Counted from the stretch's first letter, positions 24,511 through 37,880 are shown. The stretch is 64,000 bases of DNA from Lingula anatina (GCF_001039355.2 NW_019775618.1:138908-202907); one strand, 5' to 3'. Notes: generated by a model not told the origin, from the letters alone. Translations and numbers: made by a program.

Positions 24511-24865
24511 GGATGAACAGAAACTGGCTTTCATGGGACTTTTTTTTTTCTTTTGCTCTGTCTGGGTTATGTCCTCTAGTCATACCCTCACCACCAGTAT
24601 AACAACTTCTGAGCTAACCAAGTTTTATAAGACAATGATATAAATATATATATATAAATATATTGTCCCCATATGTTGGATGTATATGAATTTCTATGTA
24701 TTAGCCTTGGGAGGTTTATATTTTGTATCTGACTGAAGTAAAGATAATCTGAAATGAAAAATGTGATACAAATCAGAAATACGGAGATTAATTAGATGCT
24801 TAATTTAATCTGTATATCCTCTGAAATCCTTGCCCTGAAAATGTTCTTTTTTCCTACCAAAGATA

Positions 24866-24871
24866 AATAAA
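24866..24871 (+). terminator. AATAAA poly(A) signal, G-gamma a (right copy)
   Basis: Same position relative to the stop codon as in the left copy. Confidence 0.5.
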
Positions 24872-26533
24872 GAGTTTCATTGATCTTTTCCCTTGCCTTT
24901 ATTTATAATCTTGAATCATTTACCTGAAAAATGCTAAGAATATTTTTCCAGTTTAATGGAACTTCCCTGCAATTGTTTCTGTCTATCATTATAGGTGGCA
25001 GCACCAGCCTGTCACAAAAAGCAGTCTTGGTAGCTTGTCTTGGTGAACATACCATAGCATGTATTAAAATCAACGTATCCAGTAATATTTGTCAGTCAAA
25101 TTAACCAGCTTGAAAGTTTATTGATATTTACTCGTCTGATGTTTGTGTTGTGTAAAAAGCTCTGTCGTTCTCGTGTTTACAAGTGGAAAAGATAAGGTTT
25201 TGTACATCCCGTGCTGACGAGTTTTATTTGTAGATCAAAATGGCTCTATGGCCACCAGTTTGTTGCCCACTGCCCATGGGTGACTATTCAACTCTTGGTA
25301 TTTACTGTCTTTACTCAGGGGCAAGTTACTTTGAAACATAAAAAAGAAAAAACTTTGTAAGTGACCATGAAGGTACAGTCCAGTCTAAAAATTGTAAAAA
25401 AAATTGCAAGTTTTTTCCACTTGTCATCTTGAACTGAGCTCAAATCTTTGTCTGCATCTTGTGTAATATTGTATTGTGGTTTCCAGTGTTCTGTGTATAT
25501 ATCTACTACAGTATGCTTCTGTACTGAAATAAACTCTTCTTGGGTGTTTAAAACTTTACTGATATTCCTGTTGTAAAGTGCAGTGTAGTCAATGTGAGTA
25601 TCGTAAGTTTCGTAACTGAATTTTTTTATTCAGGTTCATATTAATTTGGCCATATTATATACTTGGGATTACAGCGGAAGCTGTGGAAAGGGGATTTTGC
25701 TACCGTCTAGAAACGGGAAATTTAAGATATTTTGGTATAATTGAGTTAATTTAGAAAAATCAATAGTGTGTGCTCGCCGCCCGGTCTTACTGAATGTCGT
25801 GCACTTATTCCACTCGTTAAATGTGACCACAGCTGATCACCCACTTATCCCTCTCTCCCACCATTTCCATCCCTCTCTCCCACCATTTCACCAAAACACG
25901 TTTCAGGGCAGACGAGGTCGTTATTGCGTTTGCTCACCAACCGCATCTCCCGATGTTCAACCGAATGAGGTTCCTTGTTTTTGCGCAACTAAACGATGAA
26001 GACCTTTCAGCGAGGGGCCCTGGGCGTTTACCAGAGCCCCATCCCACGTGGATCAGACATGTCCTAGTAAATATTTGGTTAAAGATATAAGCTATAAATA
26101 AGTGATATATAAGACGTCAAATAAAAAAATAATTCCTATGTTACAATTGTTATAAATTTTAAGAATAGTTAAGCAGTGCCTCAGCCCAATAGCGGCACGT
26201 GAGACGTGGGTCTCATTCTGATTATAAGCCCCAGTAAGGTAGTACATATTTCTACTCGCTACCACCAGTCATATCGCGGCAACCCTCTGGAAGCGGCAAG
26301 GTGAGTTTTGTCTCGGGTGATGGTACATTGTATGTGCGAGTCCCAGCACGTCCTTCTCCTGCACTGTTTTATCCATTGCCACTGGGGAAGAAACTACGTA
26401 ATTACAACTGTTTATGAATTTGCATTTTTCTCGTGGCCAAAATATTGGATTGATTGCTTACACTACCGCTCTGTTGACTTTGCGTGTGGACCAGTGTTAG
26501 GTCTGTCATATTGCCGCCTTTTCCCGCCGACGC

Positions 26534-28005
26534 CTTTCCTACCCGTATGACATTTTAGTGTGACCCCTTGCTAATGATTAAAATTTCAACGAAATTTCTG
26601 TTTGTGACATCCCCCCTCACTCCACTCCGGTATCAGCTTTATGTATAATAGCATGGTTTTTTTATTCGTTCTTGAAATCGCATACAATCTGGCTTATTTC
26701 ATCCTCCTTGCTTTCCACGTAGTCTTTTACATTATAAGTGTTAGTAGGCGCTTCTAGGAATGTGTTGATTGTAAAATGAAACCTGCGTCGTCTTTTCTAG
26801 ACCCAAATTACTTTTCATGCAGAAAACCTCTAATTTGACGACGATATCATATTAAAGAAAAAATATTTATAAAATAACATATTACACGACAAACTGGCGT
26901 GGCCGCTCTCCACCCACAAGCTGCTTATTGCGTTCTCTAAGCACTCTCTCCCCCTTATTCATTGCATGTGTAGTGAATCGATGTTTAATTTCGTTTGTTC
27001 TTTTATTCTGTAGTTCATAGTCATTCTTTTAAGTTTATGGTTTTTGTTTCTTGTAGTCTTAGCTGTGCTGGCATCCTATGACGAAGGCCTTGCCCGGGGA
27101 CTTGTTCTGTCTCTGTGCTGCAGAAGTTTTGGTTTGAATTCTAAGTGATCTCTAAATCATGAACCAGCAAATTTATGCAAGAGTAAGCAGTTACAGTTTA
27201 TTTTTATTGCACTCTTGACCACCTAGAAGTTCTGTCTGCTTGAAATATCTGAATTTTGTTAGATCCCATTTCTATCAATTCTGTTTTATTTATCGTAGGC
27301 AATTTAATACCTACATGCGGCTGCTTGTCGCGGAATAAAACCACAAAATAAATAAGTATAAAGACCATAATGCAACAATTTCATCTCGTGTGTGCCAGCA
27401 ATTTTCCAAATTTCGACATTCTTTCTGCCATCGATATTCTGTAGTTGAGGCTGCTACATGCCAACGCTCACGCTGCTAACAAAATTGGGTTTCAAGCAGG
27501 AAGGCGACAGTGGTAGGCCTACTTTTTATACGCGTGACACTAAAATAAAGGAATAAAATGATATATACAGGTTTATTTTCGAAGGCTGATTGTTAGTGGA
27601 GTTAGACTGGCCGTCTGACGTGACGTGGGTATTTCCTAGGGCTTGTTATTTACCTCAAAAAACTGTTTCTTCTTGGAATATTAATATATAACGTGTCCCA
27701 TACTACATGTTCATATTGTTCAATCAAACAAAACGATCAGATACCTCACTGATACTTATGCACACTTGCTTTCAACATTCTTAAATACTCAGAGCATCTA
27801 TAGTCACATCTTAGATAGCAATGTTTCTCCAATGTTTCATTAAAAGCATGAATCGTAGACAGATATCGCAGTGTTTAGTGGCATGTTCTATACTACGTGA
27901 GTTGTGTCTTCTATTCTTCTGGCTGGGCACTTCTTGAAAACCTCTCTTGGTCGCCTATTAAAAAGGAAAATTCGACCTTGAATTCGTATGTGAACATAGG
28001 CCCGA
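26534..28005. other. Unique spacer between G-gamma genes a and b
   Basis: AT-rich sequence without a supported exon. It may contain the 5' UTR exon of G-gamma gene b, but I could not identify it. Confidence 0.4.
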
Positions 28006-28245
28006 GGAAACAACAACAGTATTTTTAAAAATACGGCCATCTGTGTGTTTATTTACATGAGAATGCCTTTCTGAACGCAGAGGCATTTGTACCAGAGTAT
28101 GTTTTATTTCATCCCCTTTCCTANGAAACAACAACAGTATTTTTAAAAATACGGCCATCTGTGTGTTTATTTACATGAGAATGCCTTTCTGAACGCAGAG
28201 GCATTAGTACCAGAGTATGTTTTATTTCATCCCCTTTCCTATTAA
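28006..28245. repeat. Unmerged direct overlap of about 117 bases around a single N (28125)
   Basis: 28008-28124 is repeated almost exactly from 28126, including the ATTTTTAAAAATACGGCCA palindromic block. One difference (TTTGTACC before, TTAGTACC after) links the left contig to the 30351-32498 haplotype. Confidence 0.85.
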
Positions 28246-28447
28246 ATCAAATTTTATACAAATCCGCAGTGATTTTTCCCCCATTTTCAAAGCTGATACT
28301 GTAACTCGGAAATTCCGTTTGAAAATGAGCTAATTTATTGAAAGATAACCATAATGTCAGTCCGACCTGTCACCTGGCTGTGAATTGTGTGTATTGTTTC
28401 TCCACGTTTTCCTGTGTTACTTGCAGGATACTCGTTATCTTCTGAAC

Positions 28448-28660
28448 ATGAACAAGTTTCAAGAAGGTTTACAGCAACAGCGAAAGCTGGTGGAGCAACT
28501 CCGTTTAGAAGCCAGCGTTCGTCGGCTCCCGGTGTCGGAATGCGTGGAGGAGTTGAAGAAATACTGTCTTCAGCACCAGGAGGACGACGTGCTGATCACG
28601 GGCTTTGCCAAACAGAGTGATAACCCCTTCAAGGAAAAGGGAGGCTGCACCATATTATGA
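28448..28660 (+). CDS. Heterotrimeric G-protein gamma subunit b (70 aa), left copy
   Basis: This is a G-gamma family member: N-terminal coiled coil QQRKLVEQLRLEAS (residues about 9-22, close to vertebrate GNG7/GNG12), helix 2 ending KKYC, NPFKEK at residues 60-65 and C-terminal CTIL, predicted to be geranylgeranylated because the last residue is Leu. The coding region is one exon. A TTACTTGCAG acceptor ends at 28426, 21 bases before the ATG, so a longer reading frame starting further upstream crosses intron sequence and is rejected. It is about half identical to G-gamma a and lies in the same orientation downstream of it, consistent with an old tandem duplication. It works at the membrane with G-beta. 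Confidence 0.95.
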   Translation: MNKFQEGLQQQRKLVEQLRLEASVRRLPVSECVEELKKYCLQHQEDDVLITGFAKQSDNPFKEKGGCTIL

Positions 28661-29675
28661 TTACACTTACCGCAAGTTCTTGAACTTTTCTACTTTGATA
28701 CTAGATATGATGCTACTATTATCAAACTGTTGGCGAATTGGCCTATTTGACATGTGTTGTAAAACGTATTTTCTAAGGACGTAAGTGGTTGAAGCGATGA
28801 TCTGAATACTTATACATAGAATATTTGACATAAATCTGTAGTAGTAATAATTATGAACGTGCACATTGTGTAGTACACCGACTTTTACTAGATGGAGAAT
28901 GCTGCACGGAGTAGTACAGAAATATACAGATCTTTTTTTATAAAAAGGCAAACTATTTTTGGAAAATTGTGAGTTTGATCTTTTGAAAAAAAAAGAAACC
29001 AACAAAGGTGTTTTCAATGTGCATGTTTGTTTTTGTAGAACGCGTAGTTGTAGTTTATGTCTGTCGATTTATAAGTAGGTCTGAATGTTTTCAAAGTTTA
29101 TATCTTAGATATGTTAGGGTGATAAACCGGGGTGTGTAGTTGAAGTATCGGGGAAGCTACCCTATCATCACTATCCTTTCTTTCTTGGTCCTCTTCAAAA
29201 ATGCTCCATTCATTCTTATCCTTAATCTTTTTCGTTTGTTCTGAATAATTACATCTTATCTCTATTTTTATGGTGTTTTTTCCGAGTTGAACGGCCACAG
29301 ACTCCAACTGTTGTGAGTCCAACAAACGATTTTTCCCAACTTTTTCTTACAGCCCCAAATCATGTCTTACATTTATGCACGTCTATTTTTCTCTGTTCTT
29401 CCTGGCCGGCTTATGGCCTATAGACCCGATACCCTACACACGATACAAATAAGTGAGACACTTACCAAGTGATAAACTTAATAAGCTTCCCAATTTTATT
29501 ACATATGTTATCCAGAGCTGTGAAGTAGAGAAATAATAGATTACAATATAACTATATTATAATACACGTTTCTCGCCAAAGTTTTATCCACCAAGTATAG
29601 GTATTTGTTTTAGTTGTAATGCATGGATAGTAAGTGTATGAGAGATAGCCGCTTTTATTGAGAGAATAGTGTTCA

Positions 29676-29777
29676 AATAAAATTATTAATTAAAAGTTAT
29701 GAAGTAATTAAGTGCAATACTACGCAACTGTAGCTTGTCTATAGCTGCTTGAATGGTGTACATGTATGAGTAATAAA
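29676..29777 (+). terminator. Candidate poly(A) signals, G-gamma b
   Basis: AATAAA occurs at 29676-29681 and 29772-29777, about 1.0-1.1 kb after the stop. The matching block of the right copy keeps both. Which one is used cannot be told. Confidence 0.4.
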
Positions 29778-29962
29778 ATGGAATTCATATTTATCTTGTT
29801 CTTAACATGTGTTTTATTAGGAAAGGCACAAGCGTTTCAATGATAGTAACTTGGTGAAAAGAATAACGGCCCATCGTGTCAAATAATGAGTAGCATGATT
29901 TGAATCAATCTGGTATATTTTTAATGAAAATCGCTTTTAGAATAATACATCACTAATAAATA

Positions 29963-29963
<1 letters not shown>

Positions 29964-30004
<41 letters not shown>
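29964..30004. repeat. (TTA)n microsatellite, length-variable between copies
   Basis: About 13 units here versus about 7 at the matching position near 32131-32150. Confidence 0.85.
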
Positions 30005-30288
30005 GATCACAAGATTAATACCTTCATCTACATGTACCACCAAAACGGTTTTACAGAATCGTGAAAAATAGTCTTACAACAAATAACGATCTGATCGTGC
30101 TAATGACTTACACTGTTGTGGAAAGATGGCGCTACTGACCATTGCTCACTGGAGACTCTGGCGACGAAAGAGCGTTGTCAAGTCAAGATAATAGGAAATC
30201 TCTTAAATCAAAGTCAAATTAACTAAGAACTGGAATGTTTATCTAAACTTTATTTTAAAAGTTGAAACTCCAACCCATCAAATATTAT

Positions 30289-30349
30289 ACAGACTTGACA
30301 TTTAATATGGAATATTTCAGTTTCGAAGGTATGCCTAGGTAAAAATTTA
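30289..30349. mobile_element. Left end of an inverted-repeat (TA target) element cut by an assembly junction
   Basis: It begins CAGACTTGACATTTAATATG after TA and breaks off at the N at 30350. Its partner end is at 32500-32925. The corresponding site in the right copy (about 32438) is empty with a single TA. Confidence 0.8.
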
Positions 30350-30594
30350 NTTTGTACCAGAGTATGTTTTATTTCATCCCCTTTCCTACTAAATCAAATT
30401 TTAAACAAATCCGCAGTGATTTTTTCCCCATTTTCAAAGCTGATACTGTAACTCGGAAATGCCGTTTGAAAATGAGCTAATTTATTGAAAGATAACCATT
30501 ATGTCAGTCCGACCTGTCACCTGACTGTGAATTGTGTGTATTGTTTCTCCACGTTTTCCTGTGTTACTTGCAGGATACTCGTTATCTTCTGAAC

Positions 30595-30807
30595 ATGAAC
30601 AAGTTTCAAGAAGGTTTACAGCAACAGCGAAAGTTGGTGGAGCAACTCCGTTTAGAAGCCAGCGTTCGTCGGCTCCCGGTGTCGGAATGCGTGGAGGAGT
30701 TGAAGAAATACTGTCTTCAGCACCAGGAGGACGACGTGCTGATCACGGGCTTTGCCAAACAGAGTGATAACCCCTTCAAGGAAAAGGGAGGCTGCACCAT
30801 ATTATGA
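30595..30807 (+). CDS. G-protein gamma subunit b (70 aa), right copy
   Basis: The protein matches the one at 28448-28660, with silent changes only. The same acceptor ends at 30573. The whole block 30351-32498 parallels 28205-30288 and is most likely the alternative haplotype. Confidence 0.92.
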   Translation: MNKFQEGLQQQRKLVEQLRLEASVRRLPVSECVEELKKYCLQHQEDDVLITGFAKQSDNPFKEKGGCTIL

Positions 30808-32499
30808 TTACACTTACCGCAAGTTCTTGAACTTTTCTACTTTGATACTAGATATGATCCTACTATTATCAAATTGTTGGCGAATAGGCCTATTTGACAT
30901 GTGTTGTAAAACGTATTTTCTAAGGACGTAAGTGGTTGAAGCGATGATCTGAATACTTATACATAGAATATTTGACATAGATCTGTAGTAGTAATAATTA
31001 TGAACGTGCACATTGTGTAGTACACCGACTTTTACTAGATGGAGAATGCTGCACGGAGTAGTACAGAAATATACAGATCTTTTTTTATAAAAAGGCAAAC
31101 TATTTTTGGAAAATTGTGAGTTTGATCTTTTGAAAAAAAAAAGAAACCAACAAAGGTGTTTTCAATGTGCATGTTTGTTTTTTTAGAACGCGTAGTTGTA
31201 GTTTATGTCTGTCGATTTATAAGTAGGTCTGAATGTTTTCAAAGTATATATATCATAGATTTGTTAGGGTGATAAATCGGGATGTGTAGTTGAAGTATCG
31301 GGGAAGCTACCCTATCATCACTATCCTTTCTTTCTTGGTCCTCTTCAAAAATGCTCCATTCATTCTTATCCTTAATCTTTTTCGTTTGTTCTGAATAATT
31401 ACATCTTATCTCTATTTTTATGGTGTTTTTTCCGAGTTTAACGGCCACAGACGCCCTGTGGTGAGTCCAACAAACGATTTTTCCCAACTTTTTCTTACAG
31501 CCCCAAATCATGTCTTACATTTATGCACGTCTATTTTTCACTGTTCTTCCTGGCCGGCTTATGGCCTATAGACCCGATACCCTACACACGATACAAATAA
31601 GTGAGACACTTACCAAGTGATAAACTTAATAAGCTTCCCAATTTTATTACATATGTTATCCAGAGCTGTGAAGTAGAGAAATAATAGATTACAATATAAC
31701 TATATTATAATACACGTTTCTCGCCAAAGTTTTATCCACCAAGTATAGGTATTTGTTTTAGTTGTAATGCATGGATAGTAAGTGTATGAGAGATAGCCGC
31801 TTTTATTGAGAGAATAGTGTTCAAATAAAATGGTATATCTTTTAATGAAATTATTAATTAAAAGTTATGAAGTAATTAAGTGCAATACTACGCAACTGTA
31901 GCTTGTCTATAGCTGCTTGAATGGTGTACATGTATGAGTAATAAAATGGAATTCATATTTATCTTGTTCTTAACATGTGTTTTATTAGGAAAGGCACAAG
32001 CGTTTCAATGATAGTAACTTGGTGAAAAAAATAACGGCCCATCGTGTCAAATAATGAGTAGCATGATTTGAATCAATCTGGTATATTTTTTATGAAAATC
32101 GCTTTTAGAATAATACATCACTAATAAATATATTATTATTATTATTATTATCACAAGATTAATACCTTCATCTACATGTACCACCAAAACGGTTTTACAG
32201 AATCGTGAAAAATAGTCTTACAACAAATAACGATCTGATCGTGCTAATGACTTACACTGTTGTGGAAAGATGGCGCTACTGACCATTGCTCACTGGAGAC
32301 GCTGACTCTGGCGACGAAAGAGCGTTGTCAAGTCAAGATAATAGGAAATCTCTTAAATCAAAGTCAAATTAACTAAGAACTGGAATGTTTATCTAAACTT
32401 TATTTTAAAAGTTGAAACTCCAACCCATCAAATATTATAGATCATTTGATATTAGCAGGATAAATGTTGGAAATTGTCAGCGAAAATATGAAAGAAATN

Positions 32500-32925
32500 T
32501 ATGCCTGGAATAATATTCCAGATTGAACTCTAAAAACTTCCCAAGGAATGCCTTGCCGCTTGAGAGCGCTGGTAACAGACAGAAGAGGCCAGGCGTAACA
32601 GCGACCGTTACTATGACTACACACTGACATGAAGGTCCATTGTGTAGCGTATAACTCTTTTACAGACGATAATTTGGAAAATATAGAGATCCAAAATATC
32701 TCATTTAATGGATGTCGTATGACATAGAATAGCCAAGGCATTTCTGTATGCCTCACTGTCGAATTCAACCAATGAGCTGATGTCAGCATGACATCAAAGA
32801 GATAATTTAAAGTTATTAAAACACGATTTTAATCCTTATTTTCATTTATCAGTCAGCAAAATTGGAAAAAAGTGATGAAAAATGACTTGGAAAAAATATT
32901 CCATATTAAATGTCAAGTCTGTAGA
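32500..32925. mobile_element. Right part of the same element
   Basis: It ends CATATTAAATGTCAAGTCTG then TA, the exact inverse of the left terminus at 30289. The flank AGATCATTTGATATTAGC then continues as in the empty allele at 32439-32498. The element is therefore interrupted in this assembly by 30351-32498. Confidence 0.8.
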
Positions 32926-35900
32926 TCATTTGATATTAGCAGGATAAATGTTGGAAATTGTCAGCGAAAATATGAAAGGAATTCACAGAGAAATGATTTA
33001 TTGTACAACGTATAAGAATTGCTTTTTCCAAAACGCCTCTCTTCTTCACCCAGTGCCATGGTGACGTGGTCAGTTGAGAAGGAATGGGCACTAAAAGTAC
33101 AGAAAGAGGGTTACCAAGTAAAACCAGTGCAGAGCATTTCGCTGGATCTGTGCCAGTTTTTGGTGTTTTGTATCGTTTTTGCATGTAGCTAAAAGTACGG
33201 CGCCTTGCAGCTACGCATGGGTAACACCATATTCAACACGAATTTCATTTTTTTTTTTCATTTTCGCTTAGTTATGTCAGCAGAGTGAACTTTTTATTGT
33301 AATTTGCCAGTGTTCTATGCTTTTCTGTCTGTTTTACATCTCTATGATAGTATATAGATTTCCCTAAGTTTTTGTAAATTTTATATTTATTTATTTATTT
33401 ATTTATTTATTTATTATTATTATTTTGTGTGTGTGTGTGTGTGTGTTCGTTGAGTGCGTCATCCATCGACTTATGTATTCACATAACCACACAAATCATG
33501 TATACGTTTTATAAAGCACATGTCCCCACACTGGTGTATATTCGCTGCCCTGGGGAGCATGACTGCCGTCTCTTGCCTGTCCCTGTTCATAACGTTGTCG
33601 CGTCTCACGTGAACTTTGAGCTCCAGGTCTAAAACCCAGTCTGGGCGACTCAATAGGAAGAGGGGGGCTGAGCAGACTGACATGGAGAGGTTTTTCTTAG
33701 AATATTGATTAAATGTTTTAGAATGTTAATTTAATTTACATATTTTCAGTTTATATTTGAAGGCTGTCTATACTACAGTATATATATATACAATGCGTAT
33801 TACGAAATACTTCTTATAAATAATACTTATTACAGAAATGAATTAGGACGTGCAAGATCGCATGTGATTATGAATTGTTCAATTAAGCTCGAGAAAAATT
33901 TGCATCGTTTACGTAAAATCTGCCACGAAACCTCATTGAGCTGCCGGATTTCAATCAACCACGTAATCAACCATATTCGTAGTTGATTAAAATGTTTTTA
34001 CCTAAACTGATTTCAGCCGTTATAATCCCCAGCTTGTCAGAACAGGCGATGACGTCTGAGGAGGCTGCCGTAACGATGTCATTACAGCATTAAGATAATT
34101 AACAGCATATTTTTCTTGACAGGCAGTAGATGATTAAAATAAATTTAAATGAATGACGAAATCAAAACGTACTTTATGTATAATTCGTAAGGTTTGTTTC
34201 CTTGCCTTTGTTGCCCAAAGACACAATTAACGTAATAAGTGACAAGATCGTTTTGATGTGGACTGACATTCATGGTGTGGAACTGACGGTAATAAAACAG
34301 TGACGGGCCTTATTACCTCCTCAGAGCAAGTCTAAATTGTGCGCAGAGCAAGTCTAAATTGTGCCATCGTTGGCCTGTTAGATACATGTATCAGTCTTTA
34401 CCCCAAAAACTTATGGGCGGGTTTTGACATAATTTTTCGGATAGGCCAGAATGGGGCCAAACTTTGATTGGGTTAGATTTGGTGGTGATCTGTTCAATGA
34501 TTTGGTTAATTGGAATTAAAAATGAGCTGCCCTATTTTGAGTCCTGAGATAACTTGAAACAAAGCTCTACTATAGCTCAGGGTGGGCTGCCCTCGCAGAG
34601 ATCTAGTCTCTCAGTGGTTTTCTAGTTTTTGGTGTTAATGTTATATCCAGGGTTTAATGTGTAGGTATCAGTCATATTTTGCGTTTTAAGTAGAGAGAAT
34701 TTTCTCGAGTGGAAACTTAGACCTACGCGATGCTGTTCACTGCGCATTCAAAGCGCGGGATTAGTAACAAAACGTGGTTATCACACCGAATTTACGCACT
34801 AGCGTAGCTGAGGTAACAAAACCTTTCACCCCATATTGCTTTGCCAAGGCTTCATGATAAGGTATTCGATACACGCTTGCTGAGCATTATACAGTCCAAA
34901 TGGTCTTAGTAATAGGGTCAAGTTTTCACCTGGCAAAAATGAAGAACTATCACCATGCACTGAACGCACTCTTTAACTTACGGTTACCTCTTCCCCTGGA
35001 TACCTGAAGTGTAATAGGTGTCCATATGCGTCACTTTCTGTATGTGAGCTAACTTCTAGTTCATGACCACCATATTAATGATTTCAAAGTAAATGAAAAC
35101 GCCTTTGCGGCAAAGGTGCAATTGCAATCATATTTTCTTGTTTCTGAATGTGAAATTTTTGTGGTTGCTAAAACGAATATGGCATCAAAGATGTCTTGTC
35201 ACGACTTTAATCTAGGCGCAGTTCACAAAAATTTTTATACCATTTCCCTATAAACAGTATTACTGTCTGAATTTCCAAATCTTAAATTTTAAAATACACG
35301 ATGACTGTAATGAGATATCGTGGTATTCATTGTTGTAGAGTGTTTCATTCATGTAGGTCAACTAGTAACGTAACTGTAACTGGAGTTTTGCCTACATGTA
35401 CATGAGCACGTTCATGTGCGCGATGTTGCAGAACAATTTAGAGTTGACGTATTATTTCAAAATAGATTTTTTTTTCTTCGGTACGAGAGAGATTTTGAGT
35501 AAGTGACGGTTCTGCAAACATTCTGCCAATTCAGCCGTGGCCTGCTGCTAATAATCAGAGATAGTTCAGGGCCTGGAAAGGTTCTTTGTTTAGCAACCAA
35601 ACGCATGCCTTGGAATTGGAAAAATGCCGCTTTTACACAAGAGAGATGAGCGTCTTTGTTTGCAGTTTGAAAGCCTGGAAACCCCTGGAAATCTCCCAGG
35701 CTATTGTGTCTCCCATCGCAATAAACTAATGATGAACAAGGCGGCGAAGCACGAAGTACCCATTTGCCTTTTGGCAACGGACTGTTTCAGTGCCCAGTCC
35801 TATGCCAGTGTGTAAGTGAGTACACTTGTAGAAAGAAAAACAGTTTTAAAGCAGTTATAAATGTTTGGTATGGGCTAACCCTTATCATATAGTCAAACTC

Positions 35901-36979
35901 AGAATGGTGTTATTTTTTAAATCATCATTATAAATCGTTTCTTGGGGACATCATTAATTTCTTCCAGAACTTGAAACCAATTTGGGCAACGTCAATGATT
36001 TACAATCTAGCATGATTGATTGTCCATGGAAGACCACGTAACAATTCAACAAATTGCTTTTTTACGCAAACATAGCTTATCTTTCTATTTCTTAATTCGT
36101 CGTCCAAACATCCTGCATCCCATCCAGCAGCGGCCAGATTACTGTTGCATCAGTCCTTCATAGTATTGCACACAGACGGAAGCTTCCCCTCAGCTACATT
36201 GATCGTCTGCGAAAATGTATTTAGCACATGCTAATTTGAAAACCAACCAGAAAGTAACTTCCATGAATTTCTATAATTTTAACTCAATTTCGTCCTTTCA
36301 TTATTCAGTTATTGTTCTTGGCACAACAGAATCGTGACCTCCGAGCAGTACAGCAACCTGTCCGGCCACATTCTCGGGACGCATTTTGTCCTCACGCGGT
36401 GCTGCTTTACATAATATGCCCTCTCTCTGTTGTGGTTAAACTCAAACCTCGGGTCACCGTTTCAATGAACTTAAACATCAGTGAACCGTGACCAGACGCC
36501 GCGGTAATTATATTGACCACATTATTGCGCGGTTGAGGTTAAATCGATAGTTTTCTTGTCCGGGGATATTTATTACAAGAAGTGAGTTCACTGGCCTAGG
36601 TTCTTTGTTACGTTCTGTATGGGAGGTCAATAAGGGCGATTGAAGCTGGCAATGTTTATTACGCAGGCGCAGAACTAGATAATGCAATTTTTTGTAACCG
36701 GGAGAGTCTGGCGTTTCTTTCCTTTGTTCGATCTCTTTGTTCACACCGCTAAAGTCATATCCCCAAAATCAACCAAAGATAATAGAATATTATAAATAAT
36801 GAGTTATTATCCAATATATATATATGTTGCAGGACGAAAGGACGAAACTTATATTCACCGGTAGGGCCTATTACCTCTGGTGGTTCAGTAAACATTGATT
36901 GTTAATCGGGACTATAGCCATAATTTTTTTTATCAAATAAGCATGTTTAAATACAAACTGTGTTTTTAATACAAAACAG

Positions 36980-37021
36980 TAAAGCTGCAGTTTTATATAT
37001 ATATATAAAACTGCAGCTTTA
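36980..37021. repeat. Perfect 42-bp palindrome
   Basis: Arms TAAAGCTGCAGTTTTA and TAAAACTGCAGCTTTA around an alternating TA centre. It is fully self-complementary. Confidence 0.95.
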
Positions 37022-37875
37022 GCAGAATACAAAACCGATCACTGCAGAGCAGAGTCTTATTAATTAATAACAAACTGTATCGTTTTCAATTATTATGTCA
37101 CCTTAAGGCCCGACAGTGCACGAGACCCTGCAAGTCATTTATTTTCAGGTCAATACTGCCCCTCACCTGAAAAGTACTTCATATGCAGGTATGCTAGAAA
37201 GTTTTACTCAAGAATGCAGGTCAAGCTCACGAGGTCATGCCCTCTCCGTCCTCGCGCAGTAGTGTTGTATGACATAATGTGGAACCTTACTACTGATTTT
37301 CACCCGGCCGACCTGAAGTCTGGGGTCGCGTGCCATGAAAACATAAAAATAGGTGAACTAGACGACGAGCTTATAAATTTGAAAAAGATTACACAGTTTG
37401 AGGACAGACAGTAGAGTTAATTTTGCCCATTTGGGTAGGGACTATTCGAGCTTCATTATTCGTATTATACTGTGTGTTAAACAGTCATTCAGACGTCAGC
37501 CAAAATATATCTGTCAGTTAATATTAGACGTACTGAAATGCGATGGTTAATGAAAATAATCTGATTGGACTTTGGGTCATAGCCTTAAGAGCTGGATTCC
37601 GGTATGGCTGTGAATTATTCTTAAACTGCTATTTGTGGTAAGTTAGATGGAAAGGAGCAGTTATATGTTGGCAGAGAAATGAGTGCGCATATGTTATAAA
37701 ATCTGGCACTTGTGTTCAAGTTTTACGATGCCAGGGGTGTTGGTACAACATAAGAAATGAGCCACCTAAGCTTTGCAGCAAAGTATGGGAAACTTCTGTT
37801 CATAACCTATGACATCAGGTCTATACTGAAACGGTTTGTTCTTTTCAAACGAGTGAAAATCGTCAGTTATCCACT

Positions 37876-37880
<5 letters not shown>

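Larger units (their letters stand above)
22466..26533. repeat. Right copy of the 4.1-kb near-identical duplication
   Basis: It begins immediately after the N at 22465, inside the last unit of the 57-bp array, and is continuous with unique sequence on its right. Together with the left copy this is the pattern expected from two haplotype contigs that overlap but were not merged. Confidence 0.9.

Noticed and set aside
28385-28447. Upstream extension of the G-gamma b frame giving 91 aa
   Set aside because: It crosses a clear intron acceptor ending at 28426. The 70-aa form starting at 28448 matches the family length.
35624-35815. 63-codon plus-strand frame with a possible acceptor and donor
   Set aside because: No family resemblance, no partner exons found nearby, and another frame is open on the opposite strand.
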